A program made the translations under genes and the position numbers. The notes below the pieces were generated by a model that had not been told where the DNA came from, ran no database searches, and worked only from the letters and a program-made list of their open reading frames with translations. Positions 24,745-31,133 of a stretch of DNA of 54,755 nucleotides are shown piece by piece. Source of the stretch: a virus; the IMG/VR virus record IMGVR_UViG_3300025276_000039, positions 1-54,755 of that record. One strand, written 5' to 3'. The first letter of the stretch is position 1. Every line of letters starts with the position of its first letter.

Positions 24745-25016
24745 AACTAAAGAAAACCAAGGACAGTAAAAAGGTAAAAGCCCCCGAAGGATTTCACTGG
24801 ATGACAGAGAATGGCCGTCATTTTTTAATGAAGGGAGATTACAAACAACACACAGGCGCTAGTGAAGCCGCTTCATTCAGAGTTGTTAGCCATGACAAGG
24901 ACATGAAGGCTGACATGGGAATGAAAGTAAATGCCGCAAAGGAAGCAAAGAGCCGACTCAAGACTATGGAGTACGAGAACGGAGGCAAAGTAAAAAAAAA
25001 GTTCAATCTAAAGTAA
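24741..25016 (+). CDS. Small basic phage protein, upstream frame of a probable -1 frameshift gene
   Basis: 91 residues in the zero frame: basic, with GFHWMTENGRHFLMKGDYKQH near residue 20, ending in GGKVKKKFNLK. The start overlaps the previous stop as ATGA. At 24995-25001 the heptamer A AAA AAG is in the frame needed for -1 slippage (codons AAA 24996, AAG 24999). The -1 frame then reads on to 25174 as a conserved domain with no start of its own. Slippage would give a 144-residue fusion; otherwise this 91-residue form is made. A lost base in the A9 run is the alternative explanation. Confidence 0.6.
   Translation: MKLKKTKDSKKVKAPEGFHWMTENGRHFLMKGDYKQHTGASEAASFRVVSHDKDMKADMGMKVNAAKEAKSRLKTMEYENGGKVKKKFNLK
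24995..25001 (+). promoter_or_regulatory. A AAA AAG slippery heptamer (-1 frameshift site)
   Basis: Canonical bacterial -1 slippery sequence, lying inside a run of nine A residues (24992-25000) and 13 bases before the zero-frame TAA stop. I see no obvious strong downstream stem-loop. Confidence 0.55.
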
Positions 25017-25174
25017 ACGAGGCAGGCAATTACACTAAGCCATCATTACGCAAAAGAATATTCAATAGAATAAAGGGCGCGGCTAAAGGAGGTAACGCAG
25101 GACAATGGTCTGCAAGAAAAGCACAGATGCTCGCAAAAGCATACAAGGCTGCTGGAGGAGGATATAGAAACTAA
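25001..25174 (+). CDS. -1 frame extension: conserved NYTKP...AGQWSARKAQ domain
   Basis: 57 codons in the -1 frame from the slippery site to TAA 25174, overlapping the next ATG as TAATG. Motifs are KVNEAGNYTKPSLRKRIFN and AGQWSARKAQMLAKAYK, ending AAGGGYRN. I recall this as a small domain common in phage genomes, normally preceded by a GG-K-rich linker like the one encoded just upstream in the zero frame. No ATG, GTG or TTG opens this frame, so frameshifting or an assembly error must supply its N-terminus. Confidence 0.6.
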   Translation, partial: VQSKVNEAGNYTKPSLRKRIFNRIKGAAKGGNAGQWSARKAQMLAKAYKAAGGGYRN

Positions 25175-25419
25175 TGGCATTACGTAAATCACAACAATCA
25201 TTAAAGAACTGGACAGCCCAGAAATGGAGAACTAAGTCTGGGAAAAAGTCTTCTAAGACTGGGGAGAGATACCTTCCTGAGGCCGCCATAGAAAGTATGA
25301 GCGACGAGGAGTACGCTGCAACAACGGCAGCAAAAAGAGAGGGTACAAAGAAAGGAAAACAATTTGTTGCTCAACCTAAGAAGATCGCAAAGAAAACTAA
25401 GAAGTACAGAACTAACTAA
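25174..25419 (+). CDS. Small conserved basic phage protein (81 aa)
   Basis: 81 residues, strongly basic: LKNWTAQKWRTKSGKKSSK, RYLPEAAIESMSDEEYAAT, then a Lys-rich tail ending KKYRTN. I recall this as a widespread small phage family found beside the AGQWSARKAQ domain. Its role is unknown; the charge suggests DNA or virion association. Overlaps the convergent regulator gene by 8 bp. Confidence 0.65.
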   Translation: MALRKSQQSLKNWTAQKWRTKSGKKSSKTGERYLPEAAIESMSDEEYAATTAAKREGTKKGKQFVAQPKKIAKKTKKYRTN

Positions 25420-25846
25420 AAGGTTCTTCCCCGTTCATCTTTCTATATAAACGCGTAACGACTAGACGACCCCTTTGTGTAATGGCATAACGCACCCTAT
25501 AATTATATTTTGTTTCATCCCTAAAGTATGCATCTTCTACATTAGCACTAGGTGTCAACTTGTCAAAATGTTTATAAACCCATCCATCACTAACCATTTG
25601 ATAGATCAACCTTTTACGCATTCGTGACTCGCTCTTATTCAGCGCTTTAGCAATATGCTCTATGGTAAAAAACTCATAGTCATAGATGAACATTAAGAAA
25701 TCTAACTGCGCCCTACCTAGTTCATGATTTTTTTTTGCCTCTTGATATAAAAAGTGTAGGTTCTTAAGGTTAGTATAAGAGATCTCATTTGAATCTTTCT
25801 TAGCGAACTCCCGAAATAACTTCTTTCGGCTTGCGTAACTTTTCAT
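25412..25846 (-). CDS. Winged-helix transcriptional regulator (MarR-like)
   Basis: 144 residues. LDFLMFIYDYEFFTIEHIAK (about 48-67) followed by SESRMRKRLIYQMVSDGWV and a C-terminal wing YRVRYAITQRGRLVVTRLYR fits a MarR-type winged helix. It is the only leftward gene in this rightward region and is transcribed away from the 25879 fiber operon through back-to-back promoter boxes. It probably controls its own gene and the virion genes. DNA binding: fairly sure; its operator is unknown. Confidence 0.65.
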   Translation of the reverse strand: MKSYASRKKLFREFAKKDSNEISYTNLKNLHFLYQEAKKNHELGRAQLDFLMFIYDYEFFTIEHIAKALNKSESRMRKRLIYQMVSDGWVYKHFDKLTPSANVEDAYFRDETKYNYRVRYAITQRGRLVVTRLYRKMNGEEPFS

Positions 25847-25854
25847 GATATAGG

Positions 25855-25862
25855 TATCTTTG
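25855..25862 (+). promoter_or_regulatory. Rightward -7 box (TATCTTTG)
   Basis: TATCTTTG, 16 bases before the 25879 start codon. No -33 TTTG at normal spacing. Probably the first late promoter of the virion operon. Confidence 0.5.
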
Positions 25863-25865
25863 TTT

Positions 25866-25873
25866 CAAAAGTA
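25866..25873 (-). promoter_or_regulatory. Leftward -7 box (TACTTTTG)
   Basis: CAAAAGTA on the plus strand reads TACTTTTG on the minus strand, 20 bases upstream of the regulator start. It lies three bases from the rightward box, so the two promoters should compete. Confidence 0.45.
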
Positions 25874-25878
25874 ATAAT

Positions 25879-26817
25879 ATGGGAAGTCTTAGCGGTGTAA
25901 AAATTAAAGATACATTTGGTATTCTATTAAAGATGGCCACATCACAGTTGTCGGCTACAGAAGAAGTTGTACAGGATGGCGCGGGAAACAATAGCGCACT
26001 AAAATTATCAACGGATACAGTAGAAACTACAGGAGAATTAAAGATAGGATCAGCCACTACATCCACTACGGATAACCAGGCATTAATGCTAAGTTCTGGT
26101 GGTGTTGTAGTTCAAAGAAATCTCTCGACAAATCCTATAGGTACAGCGAGTATTACAGCGAATAGCCCTATCGTTGCTACAGGAAGTACAGTAGGATTGA
26201 CTGATCCATCCGCATTAACTTCCCTAGCGGCAAAAGACGTTGCCAATAACGATCAGTACTTAATATGGGACGAATCAACATCCTCATACAAGGCTATCTC
26301 TATGACAGACGTAGCAACCTCTGTTGAGGGTAGAATAGCAGCAAACATAAACGTATTTACCGCAAGGGTAGCGGCACAAACTATTGCAGGATCAGGAGCA
26401 GACATATCTTTTGCCCAAACCTTTGGACTGGCTGACGACACAGGAACAACTATTGCAACATCATCTACCGCTATAGGAAGCGCTACGGCTGACGTTACAC
26501 TGGCAGATGGTACAGGAATAAGGACAGACATTCAAATAAACACAACAAGTCAGTATAGGGTTGAATTAGATTTAGAAGTAACAACAGCAGGATCTCAGGT
26601 CGTTACTATACAACTTGTACATGACTCCGCAGCCATAATGAGATTCTCAGAAACACTGGCCTCAGGAACAAGTACGGTATCGTTAAGCAGATCATTATAT
26701 GCTACTGGTGGATTACTCTATCAAGTAAAAGTAACAGGAGGTGACTCAGTTCAGGTTACAGCAAATAGTACAGTAAGAGTTTTAAGAGAAGGCGCTCCGA
26801 ATACTGCATTCTCATAA
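25879..26817 (+). CDS. Virion fiber/appendage protein (312 aa)
   Basis: 312 residues with little charge and many Ser, Thr, Gly and Ala, typical of beta-structured fibers. The N-terminal 50 residues (VKIKDTFGILLKMATSQLSA) look like an attachment segment. A short helical region (about 150-165) follows and residues about 170-312 form a probable beta-sandwich tip. It may bind the host surface or decorate the head. No enzyme motif. Confidence 0.55.
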   Translation: MGSLSGVKIKDTFGILLKMATSQLSATEEVVQDGAGNNSALKLSTDTVETTGELKIGSATTSTTDNQALMLSSGGVVVQRNLSTNPIGTASITANSPIVATGSTVGLTDPSALTSLAAKDVANNDQYLIWDESTSSYKAISMTDVATSVEGRIAANINVFTARVAAQTIAGSGADISFAQTFGLADDTGTTIATSSTAIGSATADVTLADGTGIRTDIQINTTSQYRVELDLEVTTAGSQVVTIQLVHDSAAIMRFSETLASGTSTVSLSRSLYATGGLLYQVKVTGGDSVQVTANSTVRVLREGAPNTAFS

Positions 26818-27128
26818 TGGATAGTCAGAAGAGAGCACAAATGTTTATCGCCATTAAAGGAAAGATGGAGGAGATTCAAGAGATAGTAAAAGACTACGAT
26901 GCAATTGATGAATTCTTAGCATCTTATTGTTTTGGTCTCTCTACAGACACACCCTTATCACAACACTTCAACGAGAAAACATCCTATGAATTCCTAGCGG
27001 GTTTTAATGCTGAGAACATGGATGAAGTAGACGCGATGTTCGATGCCATGCAGCGCGTTTATGAGGAAAGCGAAGACTCTGATGATGGGCCTTCAAATCA
27101 AATAAACTTTTGGCTTAATCAAAACTAA
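26817..27128 (+). CDS. Small acidic hypothetical protein (103 aa)
   Basis: 103 residues, helical and acidic (MDEVDAMFDAMQRVYEESEDSD). The ATG overlaps the fiber stop by one base (TAATG), so it is translationally coupled to it. It might be a fiber assembly partner; no family recognised. Confidence 0.5.
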   Translation: MDSQKRAQMFIAIKGKMEEIQEIVKDYDAIDEFLASYCFGLSTDTPLSQHFNEKTSYEFLAGFNAENMDEVDAMFDAMQRVYEESEDSDDGPSNQINFWLNQN

Positions 27129-27140
27129 ACCAACACACAA

Positions 27141-27254
27141 ATGGAGGAAAGCAAAAAGGACGCTTTTAGTTCTTGGATAAACGATTTAGAAGAAGTCCCT
27201 GTAGACTCTTCGTGCAGCATAGATAACCCCGACTGCGAAACGTGTGGAAGTTGA
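27141..27254 (+). CDS. Tiny Cys-containing acidic protein (37 aa)
   Basis: MEESKKDAFSSWINDLEEVP... with SCSIDNPDCETCGS at the end (Cys-x7-Cys-x2-Cys). ATG 27141 to TGA 27254, spaced like a normal gene between two neighbours. Codon composition is ordinary for this genome. A metal-binding or disulfide mini-protein is possible. Confidence 0.4.
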   Translation: MEESKKDAFSSWINDLEEVPVDSSCSIDNPDCETCGS

Positions 27255-27275
27255 AATGAAAAAGAATAAAATTAA

Positions 27276-27515
27276 ATGGATATTATTAGAAAAATTGTTA
27301 TTGGACAAAACCCCAAGGACGCAATGGCCTACTTTGTGGGGCAGCGCGCTGGTGGGGCAATCGTGGATTCTATCGTATTAGACGAAAGAGTATTTGCTAA
27401 ACACGGAATTCGTCGCTACCTTGTATACTTATTTGATACAGAGAAAGGTATAACACTATGGAAAACCATAGACGACATGCCATGTTTAATTGAACACGAT
27501 TGCGACTTTGAATGA
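27276..27515 (+). CDS. Small hypothetical protein (79 aa)
   Basis: 79 residues beginning MDIIRKIVIGQNPKDAMAYF, a start I recall from other phage proteins near the terminase region. The rest is mixed alpha/beta. ATGA overlap with the next gene. Confidence 0.5.
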   Translation: MDIIRKIVIGQNPKDAMAYFVGQRAGGAIVDSIVLDERVFAKHGIRRYLVYLFDTEKGITLWKTIDDMPCLIEHDCDFE

Positions 27516-28162
27516 AGCCTCTTAAATATTTTATTGTAGATATACCTAAAACAACAGCGGATACATTCACTGTTGGCGAGAAAGAATTTTTTCTTGATTC
27601 TAAGTTTAATGAGTTTGAACATAGGGCTATGGAAGGCCTGGTTCATGCCGTGCCCACTAAGTATAAAACTGGAGTAAAGAAAGGAGACACTCTTTATTTT
27701 CATCACCACGTAACCCTTGGGGGTAACCACTTAACCTTACCAGAGAACGAAAAGCAACTAAAGGCCACCGAAAGAAAAGGTCAGTATGTACATGGCTATA
27801 AGGATCTATATTATGTGATGTTTGATGGGGGACAGGATCCCTTTTTCTGTCAAGCCTACGCTTACAAAAGCAAAAAGACAGGGAAGATAAAACTATTAGG
27901 GGAGTGGATCTTCTTAGTTCCTGGAGAGCAAGAGCCAGAACTTAAAAGCAGCATCATTCAATTACTACCTCAAAAGAAACCAGACTCGAATCAATATGGT
28001 TATGTAAAGTTTGGATCAAGCAAACTAAAAGAGTTAGGTCTTGACGTGGGTGATAAAGTCTATATAAGAAAAAACATGGACTACGTTATGTATGTTGATG
28101 GGGAAAAGTTATTTAGAACATACGTAAACCACATCTATGGCAAAGTCAAAAGCGAAGTATAA
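27512..28162 (+). CDS. GroES-like (Cpn10-fold) protein
   Basis: 216 residues that read as two loosely repeated beta-barrel halves. The first has VKKGDTLYFHHHVTLGGNH, the second YGYVKFGSSKLKELGLDVGDKVYIRKN followed by YVMYVDGEKLFRTYV, a cpn10-like strand order (Gly-Asp-x-Val ... Asp-Gly-Glu). If functional it could replace host GroES to fold the capsid or the very large tail proteins, as T4 gp31 does. The GroES mobile loop is not obvious, so this is a fold suggestion. Confidence 0.45.
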   Translation: MKPLKYFIVDIPKTTADTFTVGEKEFFLDSKFNEFEHRAMEGLVHAVPTKYKTGVKKGDTLYFHHHVTLGGNHLTLPENEKQLKATERKGQYVHGYKDLYYVMFDGGQDPFFCQAYAYKSKKTGKIKLLGEWIFLVPGEQEPELKSSIIQLLPQKKPDSNQYGYVKFGSSKLKELGLDVGDKVYIRKNMDYVMYVDGEKLFRTYVNHIYGKVKSEV

Positions 28163-28433
28163 CAATGTAATCACTGCTGTGAGTTTAAAGGAGGCTATGC
28201 AAATAGCGATACATCATATGATTAGCGAGATACAAAAGCCTGTAGATCAGGACTTAAGCGGGTCTCAAAGAAAAGCAGAACTCCAAGCAATAAAACAAAC
28301 AGCCGTTGATGCTAAGGAATTGATTGTTGAAAGAGAAAGACTAGAGCAGTTAATTAAAACACTCCAGGACAAAGGAGAGTTAAAAGAAGAGCAGGATTAT
28401 TCAGGTGGATTTGCAGAAAAATACTCTAAATAA
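28137..28433 (+). CDS. Small coiled-coil protein upstream of terminase (98 aa)
   Basis: 98 residues, almost entirely helical and charged, with a likely coiled coil (ERERLEQLIKTLQDKGELKE, about 62-81). Overlaps the upstream gene by 26 bp. Position two genes before the large terminase makes it a candidate small terminase, but no helix-turn-helix is clear, so this is only positional. Confidence 0.4.
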   Translation: MAKSKAKYNNVITAVSLKEAMQIAIHHMISEIQKPVDQDLSGSQRKAELQAIKQTAVDAKELIVERERLEQLIKTLQDKGELKEEQDYSGGFAEKYSK

Positions 28434-28439
28434 AAAACC

Positions 28440-28997
28440 ATGATTATAGTCGACGACTTTATAAAAGACAAAACTCTTTTAGAGAACATAGCCAAAGACA
28501 AAAAATTCTTTGATAATAATGGTCGGTACTATTGGTATGATGGATGGTGGGTCGAAAAGCCTAACACGCTGAAGAAAAAACTTATAGAAAATATATGGGG
28601 TTATCAGTCGCCTTATCATGACGTTAGTGTTTGCGGATTTGAATACTGGACAGGACAGTTAGGTCCACAAATGACGCATAAAGAGTTACCGGCACACATA
28701 GACAAAGATGAGGCCGAATATGAAAAAACTGGCAAACAGATAACGCCAACGATAGGGACTGTTTTTTATCCAATACCCATGGACATAGAGGGTGGGGAAT
28801 TAGTTATATATTCAAATGGAGAAAAAGCACCTGAGATTGTAAAGCCCGTTTTTAATCGATTAATAATATTTCCAGCGGGTCAACATGCACACAAAGTAAA
28901 CATTGTAAATCAAGGACTTAGGTCGGCTATAGCAATAAACTTATGGAAAAAAAAACCATCTGTACAATTTTTAAAAGAACCTATACAGTTTATGTAA
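28440..28997 (+). CDS. 2OG-Fe(II) oxygenase (prolyl-hydroxylase type)
   Basis: 185 residues. LPAHIDKDE (about 81-89) supplies the His-x-Asp iron ligands. FNRLIIFPAGQHAHKV (about 139-154) contributes the distal His, and GLRSAIAINLW (about 160) carries the Arg and beta-strand that normally hold 2-oxoglutarate. It is two bases from the terminase start, inside the virion operon. Unlike the fused enzyme at 39912 it lacks PLOD-specific phrases and looks like the P4H/PKHD type. Substrate unknown: a virion protein, host protein or nucleic acid. Confidence 0.7.
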   Translation: MIIVDDFIKDKTLLENIAKDKKFFDNNGRYYWYDGWWVEKPNTLKKKLIENIWGYQSPYHDVSVCGFEYWTGQLGPQMTHKELPAHIDKDEAEYEKTGKQITPTIGTVFYPIPMDIEGGELVIYSNGEKAPEIVKPVFNRLIIFPAGQHAHKVNIVNQGLRSAIAINLWKKKPSVQFLKEPIQFM

Positions 28998-28998
28998 T

Positions 28999-31095
28999 AT
29001 GTCTGGACTAATTACAATTGATGAAGATGTTCTGGTAAACATTTGCCCAGATAATTCGTCGGGTAAAAATGTAGTTATAGCAGAACTAGATATCCAACTT
29101 CCCAAGCAACCTCCCAAGAACAAAATATTATTTAATAACTTACCAAAATCAGAACAGCGGTGGCAGAGAACACCATTGCCTGAGGACCTAAGGAAAGTAA
29201 CCTCTATGGAGGAATGGTTAACAATGCCTGAATCGTTCAGGAAGGTACACACATCTTATATTGCACAAGAATATGAAAGACGACGAAGTGGTGTTTGGTT
29301 CTACAACAACGGACTACCCACCTATATCACAGGCAACCACTACTTCTTTTTACAGTGGTCTAAAATTGACATCGGATATCCAGACTATCTGGACTTCCAG
29401 CGTGAACTCTATATACACCTTGAGGCCTGCTCACAAGATCCTAGATCGTTAGGTCAGGTATATGTAAAGTGTAGGCGTTCAGGATATACAAATATGTCCG
29501 CATCAATACTGGTAAACGAAGGGACTCAGGTAAAAGAAAAACTATTAGGCCTCATGTCTAAGACCGGTGCGGACGCTCAGGAGAACATCTTTATGAAAAA
29601 GGTTGTCCCTATTTATAAAAGCCTTCCATTTTTCTTTAAGCCAATTCAGGATGGAACCACTAACCCCAGAATGGAACTAGCATTTAGGGAGCCATCAAAA
29701 AGAATAACAAAAAAGAATAAAACATCCAAAAGCGGAGAGGCTTTAAATACAGTAATCAACTGGAAGAGCACAACTAATAATGCATACGACGGAGAGAAAC
29801 TTCACATTCTATATTTAGATGAGGCGGGAAAATGGGAAAGGCCTACTGACATCCGAGAATCCTGGAGGATCCATAGGACGTGCCTGCTGGTCGGTAGAAA
29901 GATTGTGGGCAAAGCATTAGTAGGGAGCACAGTTAATCCCTTAGACAAAGGCGGAAGGCAATACAGGGACCTGTATGAAGCAAGTAACCCACTAGAGAGA
30001 AACGAAAACGGAAGAACACGCAGCGGTTTATACTCTATTTTTATTCCATCACACGATGCACTAGAAGGATTCTTTAACGAGTATGGCCTACCTGTTGCAG
30101 AAGATCCAGAGACCCCTGTTCCATCTAATGACGGAGAGTTTATTGAGATAGGCGCTCGGACATTTTTAAAGAACGAAAGAAAGGCACTAACAGGAGACTC
30201 CTATGAACTTAACGAAGTAATAAGGCAGTTTCCGTTTACAGTGGCTGAAGCATTTAGAGATAGCGCAAAGGCATCACTGTTTAACGTTCAGAAGATATAC
30301 GAACAGGTGCAGCACAACCAGGAGATGTTTCCTTCCCCTGTTCTTGTTGGAAACTTTGTTTGGAACGAAGGGGTGCAGGATACTCAGGTTATGTTCAAGT
30401 CCGATCCCAATGGAAGATGGAGAGTATCATGGCTTCCTCCTGACGAACTAAGGAACCTACCAAAACCATCTAATGACTGGCTTGGGTGTGGAGGCGTTGA
30501 CTCCTATGATATTGATGCCACTGTTGATGGTAGAGGTTCTAAAGGTGCTTGTCATTTATATAATAAATTTAACATGGCTCACCCATCTAATACTTTCGTA
30601 GCCGAGTACGCATCTAGACCTCCCTTAGCAAAAATATTCTATGAGGACGTTCTAATGGCATCTAAGTATTATGGCTTCCCTATTCTTATAGAGAACAACA
30701 AATACGGTATAGCCAGGCATTTTGAGTCAAGAGGTTATTCAGATTGGCTAATGGAAAGACCTACACATATTGGGTCTGGCTTTGGAACTAAGACAAAGAC
30801 AAAAGGTATACCATCAAATTCTCAAGACATAATTCAGGCCCATGCTCAGGCTATCGAATCTTATGTACATAACTACGTGGGCCTCAACGAGGAAACATTA
30901 GAGTACGGAAATATGTATTTCGAAAGAACGCTCGAAGACTGGGTGAACTTCAAGGTAGACGATAGAACAAAGTTTGACCTCTCTATTTCTAGCGGCCTTG
31001 CACTCCTTGCAGCCCAAAGCACACCTAAGAAAAAACCCCAATCTGACATGAACTTAAAGAAATTCTTTAGACCCGGTCAGATAATTATACGATAA
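28999..31095 (+). CDS. terL: Terminase large subunit
   Basis: 698 residues. The ATPase half has a deviant Walker A, VKCRRSGYTNMS (about 156-167), as in several Bacteroidota phage terminases, and Walker B ILYLDEAGK (about 267-275). A later LGCGGVDSYDIDAT (about 494-507) opens the RNase H-type nuclease that cuts the concatemer. It packages DNA into the prohead. Followed by the portal gene, the usual order. Family assignment is strong from position and motif order; the P-loop departure is worth noting. Confidence 0.8.
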   Translation: MSGLITIDEDVLVNICPDNSSGKNVVIAELDIQLPKQPPKNKILFNNLPKSEQRWQRTPLPEDLRKVTSMEEWLTMPESFRKVHTSYIAQEYERRRSGVWFYNNGLPTYITGNHYFFLQWSKIDIGYPDYLDFQRELYIHLEACSQDPRSLGQVYVKCRRSGYTNMSASILVNEGTQVKEKLLGLMSKTGADAQENIFMKKVVPIYKSLPFFFKPIQDGTTNPRMELAFREPSKRITKKNKTSKSGEALNTVINWKSTTNNAYDGEKLHILYLDEAGKWERPTDIRESWRIHRTCLLVGRKIVGKALVGSTVNPLDKGGRQYRDLYEASNPLERNENGRTRSGLYSIFIPSHDALEGFFNEYGLPVAEDPETPVPSNDGEFIEIGARTFLKNERKALTGDSYELNEVIRQFPFTVAEAFRDSAKASLFNVQKIYEQVQHNQEMFPSPVLVGNFVWNEGVQDTQVMFKSDPNGRWRVSWLPPDELRNLPKPSNDWLGCGGVDSYDIDATVDGRGSKGACHLYNKFNMAHPSNTFVAEYASRPPLAKIFYEDVLMASKYYGFPILIENNKYGIARHFESRGYSDWLMERPTHIGSGFGTKTKTKGIPSNSQDIIQAHAQAIESYVHNYVGLNEETLEYGNMYFERTLEDWVNFKVDDRTKFDLSISSGLALLAAQSTPKKKPQSDMNLKKFFRPGQIIIR

Positions 31096-31105
31096 TTAAT
31101 TGAAG

Positions 31106-31113
31106 TATATTTG
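31106..31113 (+). promoter_or_regulatory. -7 box (TATATTTG)
   Basis: TATATTTG, 20 bases before the portal start codon, with AATTAA 6 bases upstream of the box. It would give the portal-to-fiber genes their own transcript. Confidence 0.5.
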
Positions 31114-31133
31114 CAACATTACCCTCATTGAGT

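Noticed and set aside
27256-27381. 41-codon frame MKKNKIKWILLEK starting upstream of the 27276 gene
   Set aside because: It lies out of frame with the conserved-looking 79-residue gene and reads as Trp/Leu-rich noise.
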